Origin: Stentor roeselii
Lineage: Eukaryota; Ciliophora; Heterotrichea; Heterotrichida; Stentoridae
NCBI GenBank assembly: GCA_006503475.1
Contig: RSEH01000004.1
Coordinates: forward strand, 186,001-250,000
DNA length: 64,000 bases
Direction: 5' to 3'
The notes beneath the pieces were generated by a model. That model was not told the DNA's origin and did not search any database. It saw nothing but the letters and a program-made list of their open reading frames with translations. Every line of letters starts with the position of its first letter. The stretch's first letter is position 1. Positions 47,846 to 57,971 of this stretch are shown here, one piece after another. A program made the position numbers and the translations under genes.

Positions 47846-50800
47846 TTAAGAGCTTTCCAGTTCTGAGTCGTCGGACACTTGGTTTTCAAGAACGCTGTTC
47901 GTCATGCTGGTATTTGCTTTGTTTTTATTAAATTTCATCTTTGGCTTGACCAGTTCTTCTTTTTTTGAGAAGCTGCTGAAACTGAAATCTTTATTTCTTG
48001 ATTTTTCTTCAATGGAGTTTGAGTTGTTGTTGAAAATTTCACTTTTATTTGATAAGGAATGTTTGATTTTTTTTTCTATTGGTTTTATGTTCTGGTTTTT
48101 TTCAACTGATTTCGAGAAGGACATGTCTTTTAAGTGATCTTTTAAGAAGTAAGTGTTTATTTTCTCATTTGAAAAAGTGTCGATTTCTTTGTCGAACTTG
48201 AACTTGTATGAAGAGGATTCTTGAAAGTTTTCAGTTGGAAGGTGATAGCGGGATGATTTGTTTCTTGATATTTTATTAAACCTGCTTTTTAACATATTTT
48301 CTCTCATTTGTTGCTTTGCGATTTTTCCTGAAAACTTCTTAATTTTATTCTCCCTGTACCTTTCTTTAACATCCTCTGTAATTTCAACATCTTTTCCTCC
48401 TTTCTTTAGTTTTTTTAGTACTTTTTCAGCTTTTTCTTGCCAGATGTCAGAAAATCGTTGATTTTCATCATAATTTTTTTTCGAGTTGATGTAATTTTCA
48501 ATGAATTGTTGATTTTCCAGGATTTTTATTTCAAGGTACTTTTCAATCCAATCATTAGGATACTTGTCAACCATGACTTGACTGGAGTCTCCAAAAAGTT
48601 CATCAATCATGAGTTTTGTTGTTTCACTGACATGAATTTTTCCAGATAATCCTGAACTTTCCAGTTTATTCGCAAGTAAAACATCAGTTCCCCAGATATC
48701 ATATCGAACAACTCCACTTCCAATGATTCCTCCAGTGATATCTCCAGTATGAATTCCAATTCGCATATTAAGTTCACTTCCATGTATTTGATTCTGTTTA
48801 TGAATAATTTTTATCATGCTTTTGCCCATTTCAATCACATTCATGCACTCCATCCAAGGGTCCCGTTCTTGTTTCCCTGCATAGCCGAGGACGACATAGC
48901 AGTCTCCAATAGTGCAGACTTTGTAAATATCATGAAAAATACATTTTTTATCAAATCTCTTGAAAAGTCGAAAAAGCATTTTAATGATTTCTTCTGATTT
49001 TCGATTTGCACTCCAATTAGTAAAGCCAACAATATCAGCGAATAAAATAGTCACGTCGTTTATTCTTTCAGTGTAAGCCAAGTTGTTCTGTAAGCGACTT
49101 AAAGCTGTCGGTGGCATCATTTGTGACAAAAGCTTTTTCGTTTTCTTGATTTCAGCATTTGCTCTTTTTTTCAAGAAAATGTTGACAAGGTAGATTTTTT
49201 CTCTGATGATGATGGCGACGCAGTTGATGACGACGAAACAAGCAGTGATTGCGATGTTGGAGATATGGTATCCTTTTTCATCACTGGTGAAAATCAAGTA
49301 GGTCCAAGGAATGAAGAAGAAGGAGTTAAGGAAAAAAACGTATTGAAACTGAAGACCTGAAGTGTGGCTTAAAATAATTGAGCAGAACATGAACTCGATG
49401 CCGATGTAGTTCGCGATAATCAAAATCATGTCATCATTGGTCCCTTCCTGCATGAATGGCACGAAGTTGATTAACATCGATGCCAAACTGATCACTGCGA
49501 TCAACACAGGATAACATCGTGTTGGAAGCAGTCTATCGAAAAAGTATAAAATCATTGAAAAACTGACAATCACTACAAATTTGACTCCTAAGTAATACTC
49601 GAAGTTATTCGTTTCTTTTCCTTCATTTACCTTCAAATAGACTCCGATGTTCACCGTTATCAAGCAGTAGGTGACAATAGCGATCAAAAGAGTTCCTTTT
49701 ATTATTTTCTTCGACGGCTTTAAAGTCCTTATAGGCATCTGAGTTTTTTCATTACTTTCCTTGCAAGTGATGAAAGTAATCGGGTTAATCCGTTTGCTGC
49801 TAATTCGATTCAAGATCTCTTCAAGTTGATGCTTCACAGAAGAGACTTTCGCAGGTTTCTGCGGAGTTTTCAACTCTCGAATAAGCGGCAGTTCAAAAGA
49901 CTGCGACCTGGACATGGCAGACTCGTAGTTCTTATAAGTAACGATATAAGCCGGCAGCTTTCCTTTTCCCTTGGCCTCGATTTCCCTATACTCAAAGTTA
50001 TACTCTGAAAACTCACTAAGTTTCGCATAAGTAACACCAGAGATCTGAACACGATTCAACTTATCAAGCGTGCTGCACATTCTCGAAGCGGTATTAACAG
50101 TATCGCCCACAAGTGAAAACTGTGGCTTGTGGTACCCGACTACTCCAGCGACGACTCTTCCAGTATGAATCCCGATTTTCACTCGGAGTTTTTTATCATT
50201 GGGAAGACGGGTGTTTTTCACTTCTCTTATTATTGCAAGGGCAAGTTCCACCACCCTTCGAGCAGGGGGGACTGCTGATAAATAATGAGAAATTTCCTGT
50301 TCACTTTCTTTGATCCCTGAACAAGCCATGTAGGTCTTTCCGACTGTTTCTATTTTCGTTACTCCGATGTTTTCGCAGAGACCATCGAAGATCTGAAAAA
50401 GTTTGTCTAAACATTCGCAGACGTCTTTTGGTTTGATTTCCTGACAAATCTCGTCGAATTTGTAGATGTCGCAAAACATTATCGTCACGTCTTCCTCTGC
50501 CTCTGCGATGAACCTGGCACCGTCATTCACACGATGCTTGACGAACTGGGGGAGGAGAAGTGAAAGGATGCTTTGAGTTCTTTCGACTACTGTGAAGGTT
50601 TTATTTAGAAGTTTGAATTCTTTGCGTTTGGAGAGCTCGATAAAGTACCCGACGATCGCAGCGATCATGGTGATCGCGACGAAGACGATCAGGAGACTGG
50701 CTGAAATAGGACTGTTGTATTTTTTGTAGTTTTCATCGTGGCTCTGGCCAGAATTTACAATGATCACTGAGATGATTGTTAGTAGAATGTTAAAAAGATT

Positions 50801-53800
50801 CACAAAATTCATCATGAACCACCCGACATTGAGGAGAATGTAAGCAAGTAAAGGTACTAAAGAAGAGGCTAAAATGCTGTAATATTTGAAACTCACTTCA
50901 ATTGCAAATTTCACGACTATGCTTATAGTAAAACCTGCGAGGATGTATAAAGTAAAGTGCCTTTTAAAGTGACTGGTGTAGACCAGCAGTACAAAGATGC
51001 TGAAGACACTTGCTAGAATATAACTCGTCTTTGTATAGTCCCCATTCGAATTAGACATCAACTTTTGAATGAAACTCCAAGCAATCAGCAGGAACCACAT
51101 CAAAGTAACTGTGATTCTAATCAAAATGATCTGATCCTCAATGAAACTTTCCTTGAACTCCTTTTCCACGAAGCGCAATTTAAAGACTTTCGAGTACTTT
51201 TTCATTGCGAACTTGTGACGGTTACTCGAAGTGCTCCAACTCAGGGAGTCTCTGTAAATTGAACTCAAAGACTTGGAGTACTCTTTGATCCGGTCATAAA
51301 AAAGCCCATCTTCATGAATCGATTTAATTTTTTGGATAATTCCTGGATTGAACAGTTCTCGAAACTTCACCACGACGTAAGTGAAAGCAACACAAATAGT
51401 CGAACTGCAGAAAATGTTAAAAAAAGGAAGGGAAGAATTGCCGATTTTCTTCTGTACTCCAAGTAAGGAAATTTCTGAGACGTCGTCGTAGGCACTTGCG
51501 TAAAACACGTAACCGATGAGCAAACTGACACATGCCCCGTGACTGAGGAAATAAGCTACACTGTATGTTGAGGTTTCTAAAATAGTTTGTAGGAGAATAG
51601 TGAATACCATTGACAGGAAAATCACTGTTCCGAACATTTCCAAGTCATCTGTTTTCCCGTCCTCGTTGATGATTTCTTGGTGGAAGTAAAAGAACACAAA
51701 TAGAAAAATAGCTGCTTGGACCGCTGCGAAACTCATATATTTCAGGAATTTTACTAAATTGAAATGCATTCCGATTATCCCAATCATGTAGACCTGGAGA
51801 TTTTCCTCAATTTCTCTGCCTGTCAAGTCCTTATCATAGATCCCAATGTGCAGCATGCAAGAAGTAGTGAAAAAAATATTGAAGCCCACCAGCAAAGACG
51901 AGTTAAACAAGCTAGTGCCTGAGTACTCACATTCAAAGAAAAACCCGAGAAGCAGCAAGATCAAGAAGAAGTTTTTATAAAAGTAAAGCAAAATCATTCT
52001 GCAAATCCGGAAATAAAACCAATGACCGTGCTTTAAAACCAGTTTTTCAAGTTGAGAAAAATGACTGATAATCACGTCAGAGTTGTGCTGCAGAAGTGAG
52101 TTGTTTTCCAAGTTCGTAAAAAGAGAGACTCCAATGTCAGACTCTCTGAGAAGTGAGATGTTCCCTTCTCCTCTTCCAACAGACATGACTATCGGTTTGA
52201 ATTTCAAGTTTTTCTTCAGAAGTTTCACGACTTTTCCTTTATCGATGGGTGTTAGAGCTGAAAAACAGACAGATTTCGCACAAACTAACAATAAAAGAAG
52301 TAATTTCCGGCAGTTGTCGTTGTTTAAAGCTGTGATTAGCGAGTCTCCATCTATAGAAACCACGTATTTTAAGTGTCGAACGTCGAACTCTCGATCTAAG
52401 TTGATTTCGTCGAGTTGCACATCAGCGATCTTGGAAAATAAGGCCTGGTTGTTGAGTTTTTTCGTGTTTTCTTCACTTAACTCAGCTCCTACGTCTAGTC
52501 TGAAACTTGAAAAGTCGAGAATGCTGCTCATTGTACGTTTTTTCTTTCTTTCCTTGAAAATGTATTCAGATATTGATTCTTTCAGGATCTTCTGGCATTG
52601 ATAGTCGTCTTTAATGCTGCGGATGTGAATGATTTCGCTGTTTTCTGGAATCATTTCGCTTTTTTTAAATGCAAGGACAGTGTTGCTGTAGGTATCACCT
52701 GAGACCATCCAAATCTTAATCCCTGCTTTTCTTATCGAATTCACCGTGTCTATAGTTTCAGGGCGGATTTTCTCTTCAATGCAAGAAACTCCTAGAAAAG
52801 TGAAGTCATCTTCAAGTTTTTTAAACATTTTTTCAATATTTTCTTCACTGTTAAGTAAAATTTGGTTGATTTTTTTCAGTTTTTTCCTGGTCTTTTCAAT
52901 AACATCTCTTGAGAGTTTCTTATAAGCAAGGATCATGGTTCTATATCCTTTATTATTCATATCAAAAATTTGGTTGTTAATATTGATTTTTAACTGGCGA
53001 GAACATTTGAGACTATCAATTAACTTCGACCTTTCTCCTTTAATATAGAAATACCCGCTTTTTTCTTCATGGTTGATAACAATCGCTCGGGACTTCTTCA
53101 CTTCAGAGTCAAAAGGCTTGACAATGATGCAATCGAAGTTTTTTTCTTTTCCGTTGATGTTCATCGTGATGTGGCTCGAATTCGAATCAAGCAAGTCAAA
53201 GCCGATGTACCTTGCGACTTCAACAAGGGCCTGTTCATCATAAGAGCCGATGAACTGGTTCTGGTCCTTGATCAGCGAGTTCGAGAGACACATGCACCTG
53301 ATGAAGTGTTTTGCTTTTTTGTATTTGGAGCTGTCGAAAATTGCTTCTTTGAACATGTCAAGCTTGTGAGGGTCTTCAATCATGAAGGATTCTGGGATAA
53401 GCAAGTTGTTATTCTCATAAGAAATCGAATTTCTCAGCTTTTCGCTGAGATGCTTATCATGAACCACCAGGTTCACCACTGACAAGCTTTTTTCAGTGAT
53501 CGTTCCTGTCTTGTCTGCCAAGATGTACTCGACCTGCCCCAGGTCTTCATTGATCTTGTCATTGAGAATCATGGTTCCTGGAACCAGTCGCTTTAAGTTG
53601 TGACTTTGAATCCATCTTGCCAGGTCGATTGACACGAAGAGTGAAATTGGGATGATGTAAGAGTAAAGAAGGGAAAAAGTGATTATTGGGCGGATTGGGT
53701 TCGGTTGAGAACTGAACTCGAAGTATTCTTGATTGAATTTATCGCTGCTTCGAATGTTTTTATTCACATAAACTTCATAGTAAGGGATCAGGGAAATCCC

Positions 53801-54679
53801 GATTACTAAACTGAAGGCGATAAGTATCTGAATGATAAAAACATTTATTCGCTTTTCTATTTGACTTGACTTTTTCCTAGTTTCAGTCCCATTCAACTGT
53901 ATTTTCGACTCATTGCCACAGTAAACAGCGAGTCCTACACTTTTATCAACACATTTCAAGCAACTTCCTCTAAAGGCCAAGTTACTGATATTGACCTCCA
54001 CACTTCCTGGAATTCCTGAAATGACGATTTTTCCATCAAAGTTGTTATAGTCAGAGCTGGGTTCAGTGATATAAAAAGTGCCTTTAAACTTCAGGTTAAC
54101 AGTGATAGTTCCAGAGTTTTCATTGACAATTTTCGTGTTTTTTTCAATAACTTTCACTTCTTTTAAAGAAGAAGATCCTGAAAGAGAGCTCATGTCAATA
54201 AAGGCGTTTTTCTTGTTACCCTCGAAGTAAAGAATGACAAGGTCCGCGGGGACAATCTGGTCTTTGTCGACCATGACAAGGTCTCCAACGATGATATCAT
54301 CACATCTTTTTTCTTTAAATTCTTCACCGTTCCAGACTTGGTACTTCGAAGAGTTAATCTTCTGGTCCTGCTTTTTTAGCTTGAAGTCAGCGTAGCTCGA
54401 CTTGATAATAGCAACAAGCAGCATAAATATCAGAGGAGCCACTGTTGTGTATCGCCCAACTGGCGAGTCATCGTCTATCGCGATTTGGAAGATCGACGTT
54501 ATCAAAAACCAGATGTTTGACACTCGGAAAAACTGCTCAAATAGAATGTGAGGCACTATCACCGGCCAGTAGTATTTTGATAAGTGCAGAATGTTACGGC
54601 TGAAGTGGCTTGAACTTGCTGATTCGTCTCCTTTCACGTTTATTTCACGATGAAAACGCTCTGTTCTTGGAGAGTTCAT
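47846..54679 (-). CDS. P4-ATPase / guanylyl cyclase fusion
   Basis: 2,277 aa in one frame. The N-terminal 1,100 residues are a P4-type flippase: N-terminal SPVGRYTTVAPL, phosphorylation motif DKTGTITE near residue 388 and ten membrane helices. The P4 dephosphorylation motif D-G-E-T is degraded (SLSGSSSLK) and the hinge GDGAND reads VGRGEGN, so transport may be lost. Then a second membrane set and cyclase C1 (FCDIYKF near 1403), another six helices and C2 (FADIVGF near 1882). C1 has the guanine-selecting Glu (KIETVG) and N-x-x-x-R but lacks the second metal Asp; C2 has both metal Asps (FADIVGF, TIGDCY). This reciprocal split is the ciliate/apicomplexan GC pattern. It makes cGMP at the ciliary or cell membrane. 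Confidence 0.94.
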   Translation of the reverse strand: MNSPRTERFHREINVKGDESASSSHFSRNILHLSKYYWPVIVPHILFEQFFRVSNIWFLITSIFQIAIDDDSPVGRYTTVAPLIFMLLVAIIKSSYADFKLKKQDQKINSSKYQVWNGEEFKEKRCDDIIVGDLVMVDKDQIVPADLVILYFEGNKKNAFIDMSSLSGSSSLKEVKVIEKNTKIVNENSGTITVNLKFKGTFYITEPSSDYNNFDGKIVISGIPGSVEVNISNLAFRGSCLKCVDKSVGLAVYCGNESKIQLNGTETRKKSSQIEKRINVFIIQILIAFSLVIGISLIPYYEVYVNKNIRSSDKFNQEYFEFSSQPNPIRPIITFSLLYSYIIPISLFVSIDLARWIQSHNLKRLVPGTMILNDKINEDLGQVEYILADKTGTITEKSLSVVNLVVHDKHLSEKLRNSISYENNNLLIPESFMIEDPHKLDMFKEAIFDSSKYKKAKHFIRCMCLSNSLIKDQNQFIGSYDEQALVEVARYIGFDLLDSNSSHITMNINGKEKNFDCIIVKPFDSEVKKSRAIVINHEEKSGYFYIKGERSKLIDSLKCSRQLKININNQIFDMNNKGYRTMILAYKKLSRDVIEKTRKKLKKINQILLNSEENIEKMFKKLEDDFTFLGVSCIEEKIRPETIDTVNSIRKAGIKIWMVSGDTYSNTVLAFKKSEMIPENSEIIHIRSIKDDYQCQKILKESISEYIFKERKKKRTMSSILDFSSFRLDVGAELSEENTKKLNNQALFSKIADVQLDEINLDREFDVRHLKYVVSIDGDSLITALNNDNCRKLLLLLLVCAKSVCFSALTPIDKGKVVKLLKKNLKFKPIVMSVGRGEGNISLLRESDIGVSLFTNLENNSLLQHNSDVIISHFSQLEKLVLKHGHWFYFRICRMILLYFYKNFFLILLLLGFFFECEYSGTSLFNSSLLVGFNIFFTTSCMLHIGIYDKDLTGREIEENLQVYMIGIIGMHFNLVKFLKYMSFAAVQAAIFLFVFFYFHQEIINEDGKTDDLEMFGTVIFLSMVFTILLQTILETSTYSVAYFLSHGACVSLLIGYVFYASAYDDVSEISLLGVQKKIGNSSLPFFNIFCSSTICVAFTYVVVKFRELFNPGIIQKIKSIHEDGLFYDRIKEYSKSLSSIYRDSLSWSTSSNRHKFAMKKYSKVFKLRFVEKEFKESFIEDQIILIRITVTLMWFLLIAWSFIQKLMSNSNGDYTKTSYILASVFSIFVLLVYTSHFKRHFTLYILAGFTISIVVKFAIEVSFKYYSILASSLVPLLAYILLNVGWFMMNFVNLFNILLTIISVIIVNSGQSHDENYKKYNSPISASLLIVFVAITMIAAIVGYFIELSKRKEFKLLNKTFTVVERTQSILSLLLPQFVKHRVNDGARFIAEAEEDVTIMFCDIYKFDEICQEIKPKDVCECLDKLFQIFDGLCENIGVTKIETVGKTYMACSGIKESEQEISHYLSAVPPARRVVELALAIIREVKNTRLPNDKKLRVKIGIHTGRVVAGVVGYHKPQFSLVGDTVNTASRMCSTLDKLNRVQISGVTYAKLSEFSEYNFEYREIEAKGKGKLPAYIVTYKNYESAMSRSQSFELPLIRELKTPQKPAKVSSVKHQLEEILNRISSKRINPITFITCKESNEKTQMPIRTLKPSKKIIKGTLLIAIVTYCLITVNIGVYLKVNEGKETNNFEYYLGVKFVVIVSFSMILYFFDRLLPTRCYPVLIAVISLASMLINFVPFMQEGTNDDMILIIANYIGIEFMFCSIILSHTSGLQFQYVFFLNSFFFIPWTYLIFTSDEKGYHISNIAITACFVVINCVAIIIREKIYLVNIFLKKRANAEIKKTKKLLSQMMPPTALSRLQNNLAYTERINDVTILFADIVGFTNWSANRKSEEIIKMLFRLFKRFDKKCIFHDIYKVCTIGDCYVVLGYAGKQERDPWMECMNVIEMGKSMIKIIHKQNQIHGSELNMRIGIHTGDITGGIIGSGVVRYDIWGTDVLLANKLESSGLSGKIHVSETTKLMIDELFGDSSQVMVDKYPNDWIEKYLEIKILENQQFIENYINSKKNYDENQRFSDIWQEKAEKVLKKLKKGGKDVEITEDVKERYRENKIKKFSGKIAKQQMRENMLKSRFNKISRNKSSRYHLPTENFQESSSYKFKFDKEIDTFSNEKINTYFLKDHLKDMSFSKSVEKNQNIKPIEKKIKHSLSNKSEIFNNNSNSIEEKSRNKDFSFSSFSKKEELVKPKMKFNKNKANTSMTNSVLENQVSDDSELESS

Positions 54680-55031
54680 TTTTATTAGGGATAAAATGTG
54701 GGAAAAATTGAAAAGATTTTATAGGTTTTGAAGAATTTGAAATTATGATGGATCGGATGGGGTTTAGGGAGTGGGATTGATTAGTTTGGATTGAAGGAGC
54801 ATGGTTGTTCTAATAAAAAATAAGAGTCATATAAACTTACAAATAATTAAGAAATCATAATACAATAATAGAATCTTCATAGAAACTAAAAATCATGATC
54901 ATTTTTCTTATCAATTTATTTACACTTACCTTTTTTATTTACTTAAAGTTAATAAGATTAAAGCTCCTGGCTCTTTTCTTAAACATTTTACTCTAATCAT
55001 TCTAATTTCAGTTATTCCAAGTCTTATAAAA
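54680..55031. other. Divergent intergenic region
   Basis: AT-rich, no coding signal. The TCTTATAAAAATG leader precedes the next gene. Confidence 0.5.
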
Positions 55032-55244
55032 ATGAACCCTCAGTCAAAAGAGCATCTGAACCGTTTCTTGAACCCTCTTCTGCGCGAGCTAGTAAAAGAC
55101 CTTCTTGAAATCCAGCCTGAGGACCCTCTACCCTTCATGATAAGGTGGCTTGAAAATAAATGCGGGATTGAGAATCAGAAGTCTGAAAAAGAAGAGCTTT
55201 TCGAATTACGTCAGCAGCTGGCAAGACTAAAAAGTGACTCTTAG
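55032..55244 (+). CDS. Small RIIa/Dpy-30-type docking protein
   Basis: 70 aa. Residues about 8-43 (HLNRFLNPLLRELVKDLL and QPEDPLPFMIRWLENK) match the RIIa/Dpy-30 dimerisation-docking motif, in which L-x-P-L-x-x-x-L-V-x-x-L-L and P-x-D-P-x-x-F-M-x-x-W-L are typical of ciliary members. A short coiled tail (ELFELRQQLARLK) follows. Such proteins dimerise and bind amphipathic helices of AKAP-like scaffolds, for example in radial spokes. It is the second such motif in the window, with the enolase-like protein. Confidence 0.72.
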   Translation: MNPQSKEHLNRFLNPLLRELVKDLLEIQPEDPLPFMIRWLENKCGIENQKSEKEELFELRQQLARLKSDS

Positions 55245-55721
55245 ACAAATTAACTAAATAATTATAGTCTATCAGATTGAAACTAATAATTTAGGGACTT
55301 TTTTTGTTTTCTAGCACTGAAAGTCTTTAATTTGCTTGATATTTTCACAAAAAACCCTTGATCACATTTCCAGTAGGTGTTAATTTAATTACCAGGTAAG
55401 GGTTTAAAGTGGTTTTATTGTTCTCTAGAACTAAATGCTTGTAGATCTTGTTTTAAAGATTTAAAGCTTTTATGGGATTAGTTGGTAGTTAACTATTTGA
55501 TAGATGATCCATTTTCATTGATAGACTTTGATAAAGAGACTTAGTAATGATACCAGCACTCGGTAATTATTAAAAGATTTTTCACTTACTTATTCTCGAA
55601 AATCCTATGTAAATATGAAATATCTGATGGTCAACTGTTAAAGTATATCTAAGTTGATTAATGATATTGGATTGTTATAGTTCTAGCTTATCTCTATATA
55701 CTTAATTCATTATATTAAAGT
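55245..55721. other. Intergenic region
   Basis: AT-rich, no coding signal or repeat recognised. From here to the right edge the DNA is visibly more AT-rich. Confidence 0.5.
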
Positions 55722-56282
55722 ATGGAAAGTCTTACCCAGCTTGTTAAAGGTCAGGAATATGAATTGATGAAACATCTACTTGGAGCCAAAGAAGTTCTGT
55801 TTAGTGGTGTAGGGAATGATGAAATACTCAAAAAAGCCTCTGAAATGATGATAAAGGTTAATCAAAAGTATGAAAATTTAAAGAAGATTGCTGAAAAATC
55901 TACTGACTTTCAGAGAAAGATTGTAGAGAAAAAAGCTGAGGCTTATAAAGTGAAGGCTGATGAAATTAAATTAGAAATTGAAAGAATCAGGAAAAGGGAA
56001 TCAGATATAAATAGTAGCAATGCTCGTGATGCTATTGAAAATACTCTTGTTTCTTCTGTGAATACTCAAGAAATTGGAATTAACACCTTGGGGAAGCTGA
56101 AAAATCAGAGAGAATCTATTCAGAAGTTTGCGGCATGGTCTATTAAAAAGGAGGTAAATGATTCAAACTCCGCACTTATAGATCTCTATTTGAAAAAGTC
56201 TAAAATAAAAGTATCAATGGTACTTATCATCATTTTGCAGATATTTATTTTTTTACTAGTTCTAAAGTTAAAGCTAAGCTAA
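55722..56282 (+). CDS. Tail-anchored coiled-coil protein, function unknown
   Basis: 186 aa. Residues about 35-110 are helical and Lys/Glu-rich (KIVEKKAEAYKVKADEIKLE) and a C-terminal hydrophobic helix (about 163-182, VSMVLIIILQIFIFLLVL) ends four residues before the stop. The plan of coiled coil plus tail anchor is that of SNARE or syntaxin-like proteins, and a stretch ESIQKFAAWSIKKEV is Qb/Qc-like at best; no zero-layer residue could be set. Codons are AT-rich relative to genes left of 55 kb. Confidence 0.6.
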   Translation: MESLTQLVKGQEYELMKHLLGAKEVLFSGVGNDEILKKASEMMIKVNQKYENLKKIAEKSTDFQRKIVEKKAEAYKVKADEIKLEIERIRKRESDINSSNARDAIENTLVSSVNTQEIGINTLGKLKNQRESIQKFAAWSIKKEVNDSNSALIDLYLKKSKIKVSMVLIIILQIFIFLLVLKLKLS

Positions 56283-56380
56283 ATGTCGAAATGTTTTATC
56301 TCGCTTGGAGCAGCACCTCGACGTCTAAAGTAAACTCCAAAGTGGATTTTGTCCAGCTCTTGAATTTGAGTTACTGTCAT
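56279..56380 (-). other. 33-residue open frame, possible microprotein or gene remnant
   Basis: ATG at 56380 opens a 33-codon frame ending TAG at 56279-56281, overlapping the stop of the convergent gene. The peptide is not low-complexity (ELDKIHFGVYFRRRGAAPSE) and the DNA is locally more GC-rich than the flanks. It could be the tail of a lost gene. Confidence 0.22.
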
Positions 56381-56885
56381 AATACAGTGCTATTTCATTA
56401 TAGTTTTACAACCCTCGGTATAAGCCTTAAAGCCATAATTTTTAGTTTAATAGAGGGTTTAGTTAGGTATATATTTGTTTAAATAAAATCGAGATTCATA
56501 ATGTGCAGATGCGAACTAAACATAAGATGATAGCTGCTGAGTTCCTTATTATGCATTAAAGATCAAATCTTCAACCCAAAAGTAGTATCATAAAAAATCA
56601 CAAGATTAAAATCTAGAGCCTGGAACCTGGAAACGATTATCATATGTAAATAAATCAAAATTAAAAAAGAAATAGGTGTTTAATAATATAAATTAATAGA
56701 TTGCAGACGTAACAAAGAACAATATAAACTTAAACATTTTGAACCCAGTTTTTCTTAACTATTTGAAACCACTCAAGCTATCAAATAATAGCCTGTTGAC
56801 CATTATAATCTTTATTTTAGTTAAGATAGAATAGGCTAATTATTCTCATATGTGAAACATCATATTTTTTTTTTAATCTAAACAA
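56283..56885. other. AT-rich convergent intergenic region
   Basis: Apart from the 33-codon frame at its left end, nothing coding or repeated was seen. Confidence 0.45.
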
Positions 56886-57971
56886 TTAAGTTAAAAACTC
56901 GCTTACTGGATAGCAAAGGTTGTAAAATATCTTAAACCCATAACTGACTTCAATTGTAAGCGCAAGTCTATAGTACTGTTTATAGGTATTAATCAAATAA
57001 GCCTCTGAAATCTCCCGATTTTTATCAAGAACCTTGATACTTCTTATTAATAGTGATAAAAGATCAGCAAGATAATAATTTCGATGCAACCTTAACCCTT
57101 TCTTCTTATTTTTGAACTCTTTAACCATATCATATAACCTCTGAAATTTTTCTTTAAGATTCGGGTTTACAGAGTTATGAATCAAACAAGAAATTCCCTT
57201 ATGCAAAAAAGAGGCAGGCCCTCCATGCATCAGTCCGATAAACTTCAATTCCCCATTTGAATCAACAAGTACAGGGGAACCTGAGAAGCCATTACTTGAG
57301 ATACAAGATATCGCAATCATCTGCCCGATTTTCAAAATTTTCCCTGAAGAAATGACCAGTTCTTGTCCATTCAGAATTGATTTCTGCACGAATTTAATTT
57401 CATTTGATTCACTTCCTGGGGCTGAATATTCTAAATTATCTGTCGTGATCTCAAAAGGATAGCCGACTACGAAAACTTCAATTCCTTCTGATAAGCAAAT
57501 TTCTTTATTAATGCTCAAAGGAACTATTCGAGTAGAAGTCACTGTCGTTTTACGCCAGATTTCACAAAGGATCCAATCATCTGGATAGGAAATTCTTTCT
57601 TTTTTCACTGGATCAATCAAAAATTTTGTTTCATCTTCCCAGTCAAATGTGCGAGTCTTAGGTCTTGCTTCGAAAGTTTCACTTCCTAGAATAAAATCTA
57701 TTATTTCATCGGTATAAACAAAATTCTTATAAAAAATATGAGCCGCTGTCAATATAATCCCAGATTTTAGAGAACTCTCATCATTTTCGATTTCCAGTAC
57801 AAATCCAGTTCCTGATTTCATTCCTCTTCTAGAAAAATAACCAATTGAATACCCGTTAAATCGAAGTTCCTGGTTAAATGGCTGTGCTTCTATCCAAATA
57901 CCTTGATCGTTTTTGAAAATCACCTCAGTCATTATAAAAGGGGATTCAAAGTCAAGGGGTATATCAGTCAT
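56886..57971 (-). CDS. Trypsin-like (S1/DegP-type fold) serine protease
   Basis: 361 aa, no signal peptide or membrane segment. The catalytic triad is visible: His78 in ILTAAHIF, Asp131/132 in YPDDWILCEIW and Ser230 in NGFSGSPVL, followed by KFIGLMHGG. The order and the GxSGSP context fit intracellular trypsin-like peptidases of the V8/DegP type rather than digestive trypsins. No PDZ domain follows; the last 80 residues are helical and basic. A cytosolic quality-control or processing role is inferred. Codons are AT-rich. Stop codon is TAA. Confidence 0.82.
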   Translation of the reverse strand: MTDIPLDFESPFIMTEVIFKNDQGIWIEAQPFNQELRFNGYSIGYFSRRGMKSGTGFVLEIENDESSLKSGIILTAAHIFYKNFVYTDEIIDFILGSETFEARPKTRTFDWEDETKFLIDPVKKERISYPDDWILCEIWRKTTVTSTRIVPLSINKEICLSEGIEVFVVGYPFEITTDNLEYSAPGSESNEIKFVQKSILNGQELVISSGKILKIGQMIAISCISSNGFSGSPVLVDSNGELKFIGLMHGGPASFLHKGISCLIHNSVNPNLKEKFQRLYDMVKEFKNKKKGLRLHRNYYLADLLSLLIRSIKVLDKNREISEAYLINTYKQYYRLALTIEVSYGFKIFYNLCYPVSEFLT

